From positions 186,001-250,000 of the forward strand of contig WGLP01000002.1 in NCBI GenBank assembly GCA_016125505.1: a DNA stretch of 64,000 nucleotides. The letters are read 5' to 3'. Origin of the DNA: Gammaproteobacteria bacterium (lineage in GTDB: Bacteria; Pseudomonadota; Gammaproteobacteria; UBA6429; Thiohalophilaceae). The notes under the pieces are model-generated. The model did no database searches. It saw only the letters and a list, made by a program, of their open reading frames with translations, and was not told the DNA's origin. The position numbers were made by a program, and so were the translations under genes. Numbering within the stretch: the stretch's first letter is position 1; each line of letters starts with the position of its first letter. Below are positions 44,694 through 53,657 of this stretch, piece by piece.

Positions 44694-45755
44694 TCAGGCC
44701 GTGGGCAGTTCCAGGTAGGTGAGACGATTACGGCCGCTGCGTTTGGATTCGTAGAGCGCATCATCGGCGCGTTTCAGGAACATATCCGTGTTCTCGCCGA
44801 AGGCGTATTCGGTGGCGCCGATGGACACCGTGACGGTCCCGATTTCCTGTCCGGCAACGACACTGCGGTGTCTGCTGCGTTCGATATTCATGCGCAGGAT
44901 CTCGCCGACCTGCCTGCCGTTGGCAAGACTGGTGCTGGGCAGGAGTATGGCAAACTCCTCGCCGCCATAACGTCCCACGGTATCCTTGCCCTTGATGTTG
45001 GCCGACAGGATGGTCCCGATGTTACGCAGCACCTTGTCGCCGGCAAGGTGGCCAAAGGTATCGTTGATATTTTTGAAGTGATCGATATCGATCAGTAACA
45101 GGGTCAGGGCCTGCTGGTAGTGCGCCGCTTCGTTACAGGCCAGTTGCATTGCCGCCTCAAAGCCACGCCGATTGAGCAGCCCGGTGAGGGGGTCCGTGTT
45201 GGCCTGCTGGCGGGTGCGATCCAGTTCTTCGCGCAGATTATCGATCTCATGCCGGGTGTCATCGAGCATTTGTTTGATCGTTAAACTGTTCTGCGCGAGG
45301 TTGCGGGTTTCCGTCACGACCTCGCTCACGATGACACGCAGGTCATCGACGGAAGCGTCCTGGCTGAGACGACGTGAGGTGACAGTCAGATTGGTGGCGG
45401 TGAGTTCCGCGTGCTGACTGGCCTCATCGACCCCGGCGATGGTGTCCACGATGACGCTGCGCATTTCATTGCGGATCTCGTCCAGACGCCGTTCATTGTT
45501 GTCGAGAATAAAGCGACGATAGAGTTCGATGGCGGACTCGTGCGACATCGGTCCCTGTGCCAGAAGCTGGTCCAGGGCTTGTTTCAGAGCGGGATCGCGA
45601 TCCAGCAGGTACTCATAGGCAAGAGTGAAATGGAGCGGATCCGGGGGGAGTTGATGCTTGCCTAAAAACGCGAGGGTCAGTCGGAGGTGCTCACTGGCCT
45701 GTTCGGGGGTCTGAGGATATTCCAGTAATGACCGCCCCGAAGGGTTGTTTTGCAT
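44694..45755 (-). CDS. Diguanylate cyclase (GGDEF protein)
   Basis: A 353-residue cytoplasmic protein. AAAGGA eight bases before MQNNPSGRSL supports this start. The N-terminal ~180 residues are helical with a coiled coil leading into the GGDEF domain (DPLTGLLNRRGFE, then GRYGGEEFAILLP). The catalytic GGEEF is intact. The RxxD inhibitory site is replaced by KGKD, so product inhibition by c-di-GMP should be weak. No EAL domain and no transmembrane segments. The sensory input is unknown. Confidence 0.95.
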   Translation of the reverse strand: MQNNPSGRSLLEYPQTPEQASEHLRLTLAFLGKHQLPPDPLHFTLAYEYLLDRDPALKQALDQLLAQGPMSHESAIELYRRFILDNNERRLDEIRNEMRSVIVDTIAGVDEASQHAELTATNLTVTSRRLSQDASVDDLRVIVSEVVTETRNLAQNSLTIKQMLDDTRHEIDNLREELDRTRQQANTDPLTGLLNRRGFEAAMQLACNEAAHYQQALTLLLIDIDHFKNINDTFGHLAGDKVLRNIGTILSANIKGKDTVGRYGGEEFAILLPSTSLANGRQVGEILRMNIERSRHRSVVAGQEIGTVTVSIGATEYAFGENTDMFLKRADDALYESKRSGRNRLTYLELPTA

Positions 45756-45939
45756 AGCCGCGTCCTTTCTCTTTTTAAGCGAATTGTGCATCGACAGACA
45801 TCGTTTCGCCAATACCTAATTTGGCATTATACAGGGCAATATAGCTGATGATCGGTACTGCCACACGCGGGCATAAACCCGAGTGGTTTTAATGTGACCC
45901 TGTCGACCGGATTTGTTAACGATGATTGCCGATCACGGG

Positions 45940-46695
45940 TCACTCTGCGCGATAACCCAATCCCTCGGAGATATCGCGGGCGGCGCGAATCAGGTTCTCG
46001 ATCCATTCGGATTTGCGCCGCTCGATGGGCGCGGAGACAGAGAGGCCGGCGACGATGTTGCCATTGGCATCATGGATGAGGGCGCCGATACAACCGACAC
46101 CAATCTCGGCCTCCTCATTGTCATAGGCATAACCCTGCGCACGCAGTTGTCCGGCCTCCTGCAGTAACTTGGGCAAGGTGTTGATGGTATTGCGGGTATA
46201 GGCCGGGAGATTGGTCCGCAGGGCATAACCACGGCATTCTTCTTCACCGCTCATGGCCAGCATCAGTTTGCCGACCGCGGTCACGTGCAAGGGCGCACGG
46301 CTGCCGATCAACTGTTGCACGTGCATCATGCGGTTGGGCGTGGCCTTCTCGATATACACCACTTCGTCGCCCTGGCGCAGTGTCAGGTTGATGGATTCAC
46401 CCAGCTCATCGCGTAAACGGCGCATCACGGGCAGGGCAATCTCGCGCAAGTCGGATTTGGCGTGGACCCGGCTGCTCAGGCGCAGGAGCTTGCTCCCCAG
46501 TTGGTATTTGCCGGCGGCATCGCGTTCGATAAAGCCGTTGGTTTCCATGGAATCGAGAATACGGAAGGCGGTGGAGCTGTGCAGACCCGTCTCCGCCGCC
46601 AGGATTTTGAGGCTGACCGGCTCCGGATAACGTGCCACGGCGTCCAGCAGGCTGGACATCCGATCGATCACCTGAATCACGCTTTTTTCGGCCAT
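45940..46695 (-). CDS. IclR-family transcriptional regulator
   Basis: A 251-residue repressor or activator. The N-terminal winged helix (VSLKILAAETGLHSSTAFRILDSME) is followed by the effector-binding domain (RQGDEVVYIEKA, HVTAVGKLMLA, and CIGALIHDANGNIVAGLSV). MAEKSVIQVIDRM is the likely start, though no good Shine-Dalgarno precedes it and a longer frame reaches 46767. It is divergent from the TPP-enzyme/kinase operon, with TGAAA/TTTCA palindromes between them, so it probably controls that operon. Confidence 0.92.
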   Translation of the reverse strand: MAEKSVIQVIDRMSSLLDAVARYPEPVSLKILAAETGLHSSTAFRILDSMETNGFIERDAAGKYQLGSKLLRLSSRVHAKSDLREIALPVMRRLRDELGESINLTLRQGDEVVYIEKATPNRMMHVQQLIGSRAPLHVTAVGKLMLAMSGEEECRGYALRTNLPAYTRNTINTLPKLLQEAGQLRAQGYAYDNEEAEIGVGCIGALIHDANGNIVAGLSVSAPIERRKSEWIENLIRAARDISEGLGYRAE

Positions 46696-46700
46696 TGCAA

Positions 46701-46833
46701 TTTCATATTGTGAAAACGATTGTTCATTGTGGCAGCCCCCGGGCATATTGGCAAGGTTTTCAGCCACTTAGTATCGAAATAGCTAAAATTGAATGAAATA
46801 TTTCATAATATGAAAAATCTTTTGCTTTATGAA
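46701..46833. promoter_or_regulatory. Clustered TTTCATA-type palindromes between IclR gene and TPP operon
   Basis: Three related sites lie in the divergent gap: TTTCATATTGTGAAA (46701-46715, one mismatch), ATGAAATATTTCAT (46793-46806, perfect) and TTTCATAATATGAAA (46801-46815, perfect). TTTATGAAAT follows near 46824. These are plausible operators for the adjacent IclR protein on both promoters. Confidence 0.6.
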
Positions 46834-46915
46834 ATGCGAAGTCTTTCCTATGGTTAGCCCATCGATACCGCCAACTGATGGCGGTAGCCAAACGAATCCC
46901 AACAGGAGAGCCGCC

Positions 46916-49147
46916 ATGAGCATCCCAGCCAGCAAAATGAAGACCGAGACCCTGCCTGCCTTCACGCAGGGCATTAAATTTTTCGCCCCGGAGAGTCCCG
47001 AGCCTGCCGCCATTGCCGGTCCGGCGATTGCCGCAGGCAAGACCGCGATCGGCAAGATCGATGATGCCGCCGTCTATCAGACCCTGCTGGGCGCCGACGC
47101 CCTGCGCTACCTGACCCTGCAGGTCTGCAGCAGCAAGGAATCCGGGCACCCTGGCGGGTTTGCCAGTAGCGCTGACGCCTATGCCGCCCTGGTGATGTTG
47201 GGCCACACCAATATCGTGACCGAGGTCGGACACCATGCCCCGGGCTTCTATAGCGCCATGTTCCTGGACGGTTCACTGGAAGACATGGGCATCCATACGA
47301 TGGACGACATGATGGCCCGTTTCCGTGAACGCCATGGTTTGCTCGGGCACCTGTCCGGTGCCATCCCGGGCTTGCTGGCACCGGCGGGTCCGCTCGGTCA
47401 GGGCCAGCATTTCGCCATGGCGGGCGCCTACCTGCATCCGGACAAGCTGTTTCCGTTCACCCTCGGTGACGGAGGCATGGGCGAGCCCTATGTCCTGTCG
47501 TCCATGATGCACTTCCACACCGCCTATCCCAAGTGCACCAACTTTTTACCCGTGCTGGTATGGAACGGTTACAGCCAGGAGCACCACTCCATGGTCTCCA
47601 TCAAATCCAATGAGGAGATGATCCGGTACTGGAAAGGCCATGGTTTCGAAAACGTGGTGCTGGTCGATGCCAAGCTGTTCGACGACACCAACCAGACCGG
47701 CGACTATGTCGATAGCACCCTGTTCTCGCCGGCGACGCGTCTGGCCTTTACCCGCGCCGTGCTCGAACAAATGAAACACGCGGCGGATGCCGCCATGCAC
47801 GGGCAACTCACCGTGTTCATCATCAAGCAGCTCAAGGGTGCGGGCGTACATGCCGTGGGCGCCAAGTCACACAACCTGTATCCCGGTGACAACGCCGATA
47901 AACCGAATATTGCCGAAGGTCTGCAGAAACGCGCATTGTCACCGCGCGCCTGGCAACTGGTGCGCGAGAATTTTCAGCGCGCGGGTGGCGGTCCGGCCGT
48001 GAAGACGGTGGTGACTGAATTTGAACTGGCCCTGCCTGAACTCGGCGAACTGCCGAAAAAGGAATTCCCCGTGGGCGAAAAGGCCGTGCCGTCCACCGCC
48101 ATGGGCGCGCTGGTCGGTGAGGTCGGCAAACGCGACAGGCGTTTTGTCGTGACCAATGCCGACGGTAACGAGGCCTCCGGCATGAAGAACATCAACGAGG
48201 CCCTGCAGATCCGTCACCCGACCGCGGACAGTCTGTATAACCAGGGGCCGGAAGGCCAGGTCTATGAACCGCTGAGTGAAGATGCCTGCGCCGGTTTCGC
48301 CGGTGGCCTGGCGCTGTTTGGTTCGCGCGCCCTGTGGTTGTCGTACGAGAGTTTCGTGATCAACGGTATGCCGATCATTCAGACCGTGGCCCAGGCCATG
48401 GCCGAATTGCGACGCAAGACGCCGTCGATCGTGAACATGTATACCGCGGGTGCCCTGGAACAGGGCCGCAACGGCTGGACGCATCAGCGTCCGGAAATCG
48501 AAAATTACATGGCGTCCCTGATGCGTACCGGTAACTATTATTCCTTGTTTCCCTGTGATGCCAACATGATCCAGGTGGCGTACGAGTGGGCGACCAACAG
48601 CTTTAACAAGGCCATCGCCATCGTCGCTTCGAAGAGTGCATTGCCGGTGTACACGACCATCGAACAGGCGAAACAGGCCATCGAGACCGGGGCGATCGGT
48701 CTGTACGAGACCGCCACGTCGAATAAGACCGGTAACAAAGGCACGATCGTGTTTGCTGTGACCGGTGATATGGTGTTGCTGCCGGTGTTCGAGGCCAAGG
48801 CGGAGCTGGAAAAACAGGGCTACAAGGTGCGCATTGTGTGCGTGGCGAATCCGCGCCGCGTGTATCGTCCTTCCGATGTGGCCTGGGATACGGTCGCGCA
48901 AGCGGATAGCAAGTTTATGAGCGATGCGGAGTTCGACGCACTGTTCAGCGGCGACATCCTGATCGGGGTGACCGGCGGTGCCAGTGGTTCACTGGAACCG
49001 GTCATGTTGCGCACGCGGGCACCGATCCGCGATGTGATGTGCTGGAAGCGTGGCGAGACCACGGCGTCACCGGCGGAGATCATGGCGTTCAATGGCCTGT
49101 CTGCGGCGGATATCGTTAAACGTATCCAGCTTCTGGATCGGGCATGA
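46916..49147 (+). CDS. Transketolase-like TPP enzyme (possible pentulose-phosphate epimerase)
   Basis: A 743-residue thiamine-diphosphate enzyme. Transketolase features: His78 in SGHPGGF, GPLGQG around 159, and the TPP motif GDG (184-186) running to N217 (VWNGYS). The C-terminal halves match the pyrimidine-binding and transketolase C domains. GGAGAG precedes the start. Related proteins carry the database name xylulose 5-phosphate 3-epimerase, as I recall. The start overlaps nothing, and the stop overlaps the kinase start (ATGA). Coupling to a sugar-acid-type kinase and an IclR regulator indicates a catabolic pentose or tetrose pathway, not housekeeping transketolase. Confidence 0.85.
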   Translation: MSIPASKMKTETLPAFTQGIKFFAPESPEPAAIAGPAIAAGKTAIGKIDDAAVYQTLLGADALRYLTLQVCSSKESGHPGGFASSADAYAALVMLGHTNIVTEVGHHAPGFYSAMFLDGSLEDMGIHTMDDMMARFRERHGLLGHLSGAIPGLLAPAGPLGQGQHFAMAGAYLHPDKLFPFTLGDGGMGEPYVLSSMMHFHTAYPKCTNFLPVLVWNGYSQEHHSMVSIKSNEEMIRYWKGHGFENVVLVDAKLFDDTNQTGDYVDSTLFSPATRLAFTRAVLEQMKHAADAAMHGQLTVFIIKQLKGAGVHAVGAKSHNLYPGDNADKPNIAEGLQKRALSPRAWQLVRENFQRAGGGPAVKTVVTEFELALPELGELPKKEFPVGEKAVPSTAMGALVGEVGKRDRRFVVTNADGNEASGMKNINEALQIRHPTADSLYNQGPEGQVYEPLSEDACAGFAGGLALFGSRALWLSYESFVINGMPIIQTVAQAMAELRRKTPSIVNMYTAGALEQGRNGWTHQRPEIENYMASLMRTGNYYSLFPCDANMIQVAYEWATNSFNKAIAIVASKSALPVYTTIEQAKQAIETGAIGLYETATSNKTGNKGTIVFAVTGDMVLLPVFEAKAELEKQGYKVRIVCVANPRRVYRPSDVAWDTVAQADSKFMSDAEFDALFSGDILIGVTGGASGSLEPVMLRTRAPIRDVMCWKRGETTASPAEIMAFNGLSAADIVKRIQLLDRA

Positions 49148-50529
49148 ACGCATCGACTATCCAGACCCGGATCATCGCCATCGACGATGACCCGACGGGA
49201 TCACAGACCGTGCACAGTTGCCTGCTGCTGACGGCGTGGGATGTGGACACACTGGTCACTGCCTTGCAGGATGTCTCGCCCTTGTTTTTTATTCTGTCCA
49301 ATACGCGCGGCATGGATGCCGCGCGGGCGGCGGACGTGACGCGCAGCATCTGCATCAATCTGAAGCAGGCACTGGAGAAGCTGAAACAGGATGGTGTTGT
49401 CATCAATCCCATCGTGGTCAGCCGTTCCGATTCCACGCTGCGCGGTCACTATCCGGTGGAGACCGACATCATTGCACAGGAACTGGGTCCGTTTGATGCG
49501 CACTTCATGGTGCCGGCGTTCTTCGAGGCCGGGCGGTTTACCCGCGACAGCGTGCATTACCTGATGGTCAATGGCAAACCGGTGCCGGTGAATGAAACCG
49601 AATTCGCGAAAGACTCCGTGTTCGGTTTCAGCACGGCGTACCTGCCGGATTACGTCGAGGAAAAGACCCGCGGCCGGATCAAGGCCGGCGCGGTCGAGCG
49701 TTTTCTGTTGAGTGACGTGCGTGGCGATTGCCGCGATCGACTGCGCGGCTTATCCGGCAATGTGTGTTGTGTGGTGGACTCCGAATACCAGGCGGACCTC
49801 AATCATTTCGCGGATCAACTGCAGGCCGTGGCGCGCGAGGGCAAACGCTTCCTGTTTCGCAGCGCGGCCAGTTTACTCACCGCCCTGGCCAAGCTGCCGC
49901 CGCAACCGGTGAAGCCCGAGGACATGGCCTATTACGTGCGCGATCGCAAACCCGGCGTGATCCTGATCGGTTCCCACGTCGCCAAGACCTCGGCGCAACT
50001 TGCCTATTTGCGTGAGCACACCGATGTGGTGCCGATTCATATCGAGGTGGAACGGCTCAAGGTCAGTGACAGTGCGCAACGCATGCAAACTACGGCAGGT
50101 CTCGCCGATGAGATCCTTGCGCAGGTCGATAGTGCGCATGCCAGGGGCAAGACCGTGGCCTTGTATACGTCACGCACGGAATTGCAGTTTCCTTCGCAGG
50201 CGCAACGTCTCGCCTTCGGCGAGCAGGTCTCCGCATTTCTGATGGATTTGGTGCAGCGCTTGCCCAGGACGATCGGTTTTCTGATCAGCAAGGGCGGGAT
50301 CACGTCCAATGATGTCCTGAGCACCGGCCTGAAACTGAAGCAGTCACGTGTCGTCGGCCAGATCCTGACGGGGTGTTCCGTCATTCGTTGTCCGGCGGAT
50401 CATTCACGCTATCCCGAATTGCCGGTGGTGATCTTTCCCGGCAATGTTGGCGATGACACTGCCCTGGCGCAGGCCTATACCCGGCTGACGACCCGACACA
50501 CATCCGATACTGTCCGGCACACGGCCTGA
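49144..50529 (+). CDS. Four-carbon acid sugar kinase family protein (DUF1537)
   Basis: A 461-residue kinase. The N-terminal domain begins IIAIDDDPTGSQTVHSC, the usual substrate-binding start, and SRSDSTLRGHYPVET is the conserved substrate loop. The C-terminal nucleotide domain holds PRTIGFLISKGGITSNDVL and FPGNVGDDTALAQAY. Members phosphorylate erythronate, threonate and related acids with ATP. The start overlaps the TPP-enzyme stop by four bases. The partner TPP enzyme instead of a dehydrogenase/aldolase pair is unusual and suggests a different sugar or acid substrate. Confidence 0.92.
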   Translation: MNASTIQTRIIAIDDDPTGSQTVHSCLLLTAWDVDTLVTALQDVSPLFFILSNTRGMDAARAADVTRSICINLKQALEKLKQDGVVINPIVVSRSDSTLRGHYPVETDIIAQELGPFDAHFMVPAFFEAGRFTRDSVHYLMVNGKPVPVNETEFAKDSVFGFSTAYLPDYVEEKTRGRIKAGAVERFLLSDVRGDCRDRLRGLSGNVCCVVDSEYQADLNHFADQLQAVAREGKRFLFRSAASLLTALAKLPPQPVKPEDMAYYVRDRKPGVILIGSHVAKTSAQLAYLREHTDVVPIHIEVERLKVSDSAQRMQTTAGLADEILAQVDSAHARGKTVALYTSRTELQFPSQAQRLAFGEQVSAFLMDLVQRLPRTIGFLISKGGITSNDVLSTGLKLKQSRVVGQILTGCSVIRCPADHSRYPELPVVIFPGNVGDDTALAQAYTRLTTRHTSDTVRHTA

Positions 50530-50567
50530 ATATAAGAATTTCGAATTTTGCCCGGGTGTATGAAAAC

Positions 50568-50670
50568 CAGGGTGGGATAATATTTCCAGGACACGCGGTA
50601 AATACATCCCTGTACGCTCATGTGCCGCATCCGTGCGGCATATGGTCCTGGAAAATATTATCCCACCCTG
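50568..50670. repeat. Long snap-back inverted repeat
   Basis: Arms of 25 bases (50568-50592) and 26 bases (50645-50670) are complementary with a single extra base. Between them lies a small perfect hairpin (TGCCGCA/TGCGGCA, 50623-50640) next to AATACATCCCTGTACGCTC. The element sits 39 bases after the kinase stop. Resemblance to dispersed palindromic repeats of gammaproteobacteria is from memory only. It may act as a bidirectional terminator or be a small non-autonomous repeat. The rest of the gap to pilU holds no gene. Confidence 0.7.
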
Positions 50671-50984
50671 TTACGAATCAGGAAGTTGGAATGCGGCTTT
50701 AGCGTTTGCGCATTCCGGGCGCTATGGCCTGAGTGATGCACGAAATTTCTCCGATATATGCGGGCACGAGACTGGCTTAGCCTGCGGACTGTGCGCCAGG
50801 TCACTGTTCATTCTCGAGTAGACGCTTCAGTTTTTCCTCTGGATGCCAATAACCAGCTTGTGCCGATGAAATTCCCTCTGCGTGAATATTAGGGCAGGCT
50901 TATTCATCTTCGGCGCGCTTGGCATCGGCCCTGCGTAGCAAGTATAGTTTTCTACCCCCAAGACAGCTGTGAGTGAGGACCGGG

Positions 50985-52082
50985 ATGGATATTACCCCGT
51001 ATCTGAAATTAATGGTCGAGCGAAATGCCTCTGACTTATATATGACGGCCGGTGCCCGCGTGCATGTCAAGATCGACGGTGTGACCGCGCCCGTGGGTCA
51101 GAATGTGTTGCCACCCGGTGCCGTGCAGGAAGTCCTGCCCGGGATACTGTCGGAAAAACAACTTGCCGAATTTATGGAAGAACTGGAACTGGATACCGCC
51201 TTTTCCGTTGACGGGATTGGGCGTTTCCGGATCAATGTCTATCGCCAGCGCGGTGAAGACGCCATTGTCATTCGCCAGATCAAGGCGGAAGTCCCCGACA
51301 TCGATTCCCTGAATCTGCCGAAGATCATCAAAGACCTGATCATGGAACAGCGCGGGCTCCTCATCATTGCCGGCGCCACCGGGACGGGCAAGTCCACCAC
51401 GGTCGCCACCATGATCGATTACCGTAACCAGAACAAGACCGGCCACATCCTGACAATCGAAGACCCCATCGAATTCCTGCATCAGCATAAAAAATCCATC
51501 GTCAGCCAGCGCGAAGTGGGGCTGGATACGAAGTCTTTCGAAGAGGCCCTGCGTCGTGCCATGCGTGAGGCGCCGGACGTGATCATGATCGGCGAGATCC
51601 GCGATGCCGAGACCATGAAGCAGGCCTTGTCCTATGCCGATACCGGGCACCTGTGTATCGCAACCCTGCACGCGACCAATGCCACCCAGACCATGGAACG
51701 GATTATCAGCCTGTTTCCCGAGCATGCCCGCGATCAATTGTTGATGGACATGTCCTTAAACCTGCGCGCGGTAATCGCCCAGCGCCTCATGATCGACAAA
51801 AACAAGAAACGTGTCCCGGCCATCGAAGTCCTGCTGAACGAACCGCGCGTCAAGTCGCTTATTCGCGAAGGCGCGACCCACAAGTTGAAGGAAGTGCTGG
51901 AAAAGGCCAGCGATGGCAGTGCTATGCGCTCCTTCGATAACGATATCCTGCGCCTGTTCAATGCCGGAGTGGTGAGCATGGAAGAGGCGCTGATCCACGC
52001 CGACGAGCCGGAACACCTGCAAGTGAAGGTCCGCCTGGGCGGTGGCATCTCGTCTGCAGCGGAAGATATTTATAATATCTGA
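50985..52082 (+). CDS. pilU: PilU/PilT-type pilus retraction ATPase
   Basis: A 365-residue ATPase. Walker A is GATGTGKST (130-138), Walker B includes DVIMIGEIRD, and HATNATQTMERI and RVKSLIREGATHKL are PilT/PilU motifs. GAGGA precedes MDITPYLKLM. The layout and C-terminus favour PilU over PilT, but pilT is not next to it, so the symbol is a best guess. It powers type IV pilus retraction with a PilT partner elsewhere. Confidence 0.85.
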   Translation: MDITPYLKLMVERNASDLYMTAGARVHVKIDGVTAPVGQNVLPPGAVQEVLPGILSEKQLAEFMEELELDTAFSVDGIGRFRINVYRQRGEDAIVIRQIKAEVPDIDSLNLPKIIKDLIMEQRGLLIIAGATGTGKSTTVATMIDYRNQNKTGHILTIEDPIEFLHQHKKSIVSQREVGLDTKSFEEALRRAMREAPDVIMIGEIRDAETMKQALSYADTGHLCIATLHATNATQTMERIISLFPEHARDQLLMDMSLNLRAVIAQRLMIDKNKKRVPAIEVLLNEPRVKSLIREGATHKLKEVLEKASDGSAMRSFDNDILRLFNAGVVSMEEALIHADEPEHLQVKVRLGGGISSAAEDIYNI

Positions 52083-52197
52083 TTTGCGCGCAAGCGATTG
52101 TCCGCATTCATCTCCTCGCCAGTGACAACTTTCGTGGGCTGTATGATAAGCTGAACACAGCTTTGCATCCGCCGCATTTACACGAAAGGAGTCTGTC

Positions 52198-53031
52198 ATG
52201 CTAAACGAATTGCTAAAGGGCGATTACATCGATCTGTATCTCATACCGTGGGGAATTAAAATCGTCACGGCCATTCTCATCTTTGTTATCGGACGCTGGT
52301 TCGCGCGCTTCCTGATAAAACTGAGTACCAGGTTGATGTTGAAGGGCAAACTGGACCCGATGCTGGTCGAGTTTCTCAACAATATTCTGTATGCATTGTT
52401 GCTGGTCGTTGTCGTGCTTGCCGCACTCGATCAACTGGGCGTGAAAACCACGTCCGCCCTGGCGGTGCTGGGCGCCGCAGGCCTGGCCGTTGGCCTGTCG
52501 CTACAGAACTCCCTGGCGAATTTCGCGGCGGGCGTGATGCTTATTATATTTCGTCCGTTCAAGACCGGTGATTTTGTCGAGGCGGGCGGCGTCAGCGGCA
52601 TCGTCGAGACGATAACCGTGTTTACCACCATCATGCGCACCGGTGATAACCGCGAGGTCATCGTTCCGAACGGACAGATCTACAGCGGGACGATCACGAA
52701 TTATTCCGCGCGCGATACGCGTCGCATCGATATGACGTTCAGCATCGGCTACGATGACGACATCAAACTTGCCAAATCTCTGATCGAGACCACGCTCAAA
52801 CAGGAAGCGCGTCTTCTGGAAGAACCTGCCCCGACGATTCTGGTCATGGAACTGGGCGCCAGCAGCGTGGACCTGGCGGTGCGTCCCTGGGTGAAGAGTA
52901 GCGATTACTGGGCAGTGCGGTCGGATCTATTGGAAAACATCAAGGCCGCATTCGATGCAAACGGTGTCTCGATTCCGTATCCGCAACAGGATGTCCATAT
53001 CAAGGATATGCCGCTGGCCGCGGTAAAATGA
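52198..53031 (+). CDS. MscS-family mechanosensitive channel
   Basis: A 277-residue small-conductance channel. The three TM segments include the pore helix with GAAGLAVGLSLQNSLANFAAG, then a beta domain (FKTGDFVEAGGVSGIVETITVFTT, VPNGQIYSGTITNYS). AAAGGAG precedes the start. It opens on membrane tension and releases osmolytes. It is a stand-alone gene between pilU and a convergent PA2779-like gene. Confidence 0.95.
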   Translation: MLNELLKGDYIDLYLIPWGIKIVTAILIFVIGRWFARFLIKLSTRLMLKGKLDPMLVEFLNNILYALLLVVVVLAALDQLGVKTTSALAVLGAAGLAVGLSLQNSLANFAAGVMLIIFRPFKTGDFVEAGGVSGIVETITVFTTIMRTGDNREVIVPNGQIYSGTITNYSARDTRRIDMTFSIGYDDDIKLAKSLIETTLKQEARLLEEPAPTILVMELGASSVDLAVRPWVKSSDYWAVRSDLLENIKAAFDANGVSIPYPQQDVHIKDMPLAAVK

Positions 53032-53049
53032 CACGCGGCCAGCCGGTGG

Positions 53050-53406
53050 TTACACAAGTATCACGATCAACAGGATCAGCAGGATCAGTTCAAGATTGCT
53101 GAGCCGGCCGCCGGCCGGCAGTTCATCGATGCGTGACGCCAGTGTTTGTACCTCGGCGTCAGTCATATTGGCGACGCGCTTCTGCGCGTCGGCCACGTCC
53201 ACGCCGCGTGCGGTGAGGGCTGTTTGCACGTCTTTTCTGGCAAGCAAGGCGGACAGGTGTGCGCGGGTCTTTTCCACTTGCTGGGCATTGATGATTTGTT
53301 CGCTGCTGACGATGCCGGCAAATGCTACCGGCGCGGATGCCAGTGTAAGCAACAATGTGGCAAACAGGATTGACAGGCTACGGCGTAGTGAGCGCGTGCT
53401 TACCAT
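53050..53406 (-). CDS. PA2779 family protein
   Basis: A 118-residue exported protein with a signal peptide (…VAFAGI) and a C-terminal membrane segment (LELILLILLIVILV). The middle (RAHLSALLARKDVQTALTAR, then ASRIDELPAGG) is typical of the PA2779 family. In Pseudomonas it usually neighbours a C39-like peptidase gene, which is absent here. The function is unknown. It is convergent with the MscS gene. Confidence 0.85.
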   Translation of the reverse strand: MVSTRSLRRSLSILFATLLLTLASAPVAFAGIVSSEQIINAQQVEKTRAHLSALLARKDVQTALTARGVDVADAQKRVANMTDAEVQTLASRIDELPAGGRLSNLELILLILLIVILV

Positions 53407-53657
53407 GATCAGGACTCCAGGTTGGATTGGCAATACATCCTAAATTAGTTGACCCTGGGGCAATTGCCAAGATAGTTCTGTCACATTTTTTTGTTGTTTT
53501 ACACTCGCTGTAGCTTTGTTATCCATTCAGCCGGACAGGAAACTCAAAATCCATAAACCGATCTCTCCCTTTCAAATAATAACAAGTCTGTCAGGTCAAC
53601 CTGGATGCGTGCATTGCGTTATTGCCAGTAGGTGTGTTTCTTTTCTGGAGTAATAAC

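Noticed and set aside
47939-48901. 320-codon open frame on the minus strand
   Set aside because: Lies wholly inside the well-supported TPP enzyme gene and encodes His/Arg-rich sequence with no motif.
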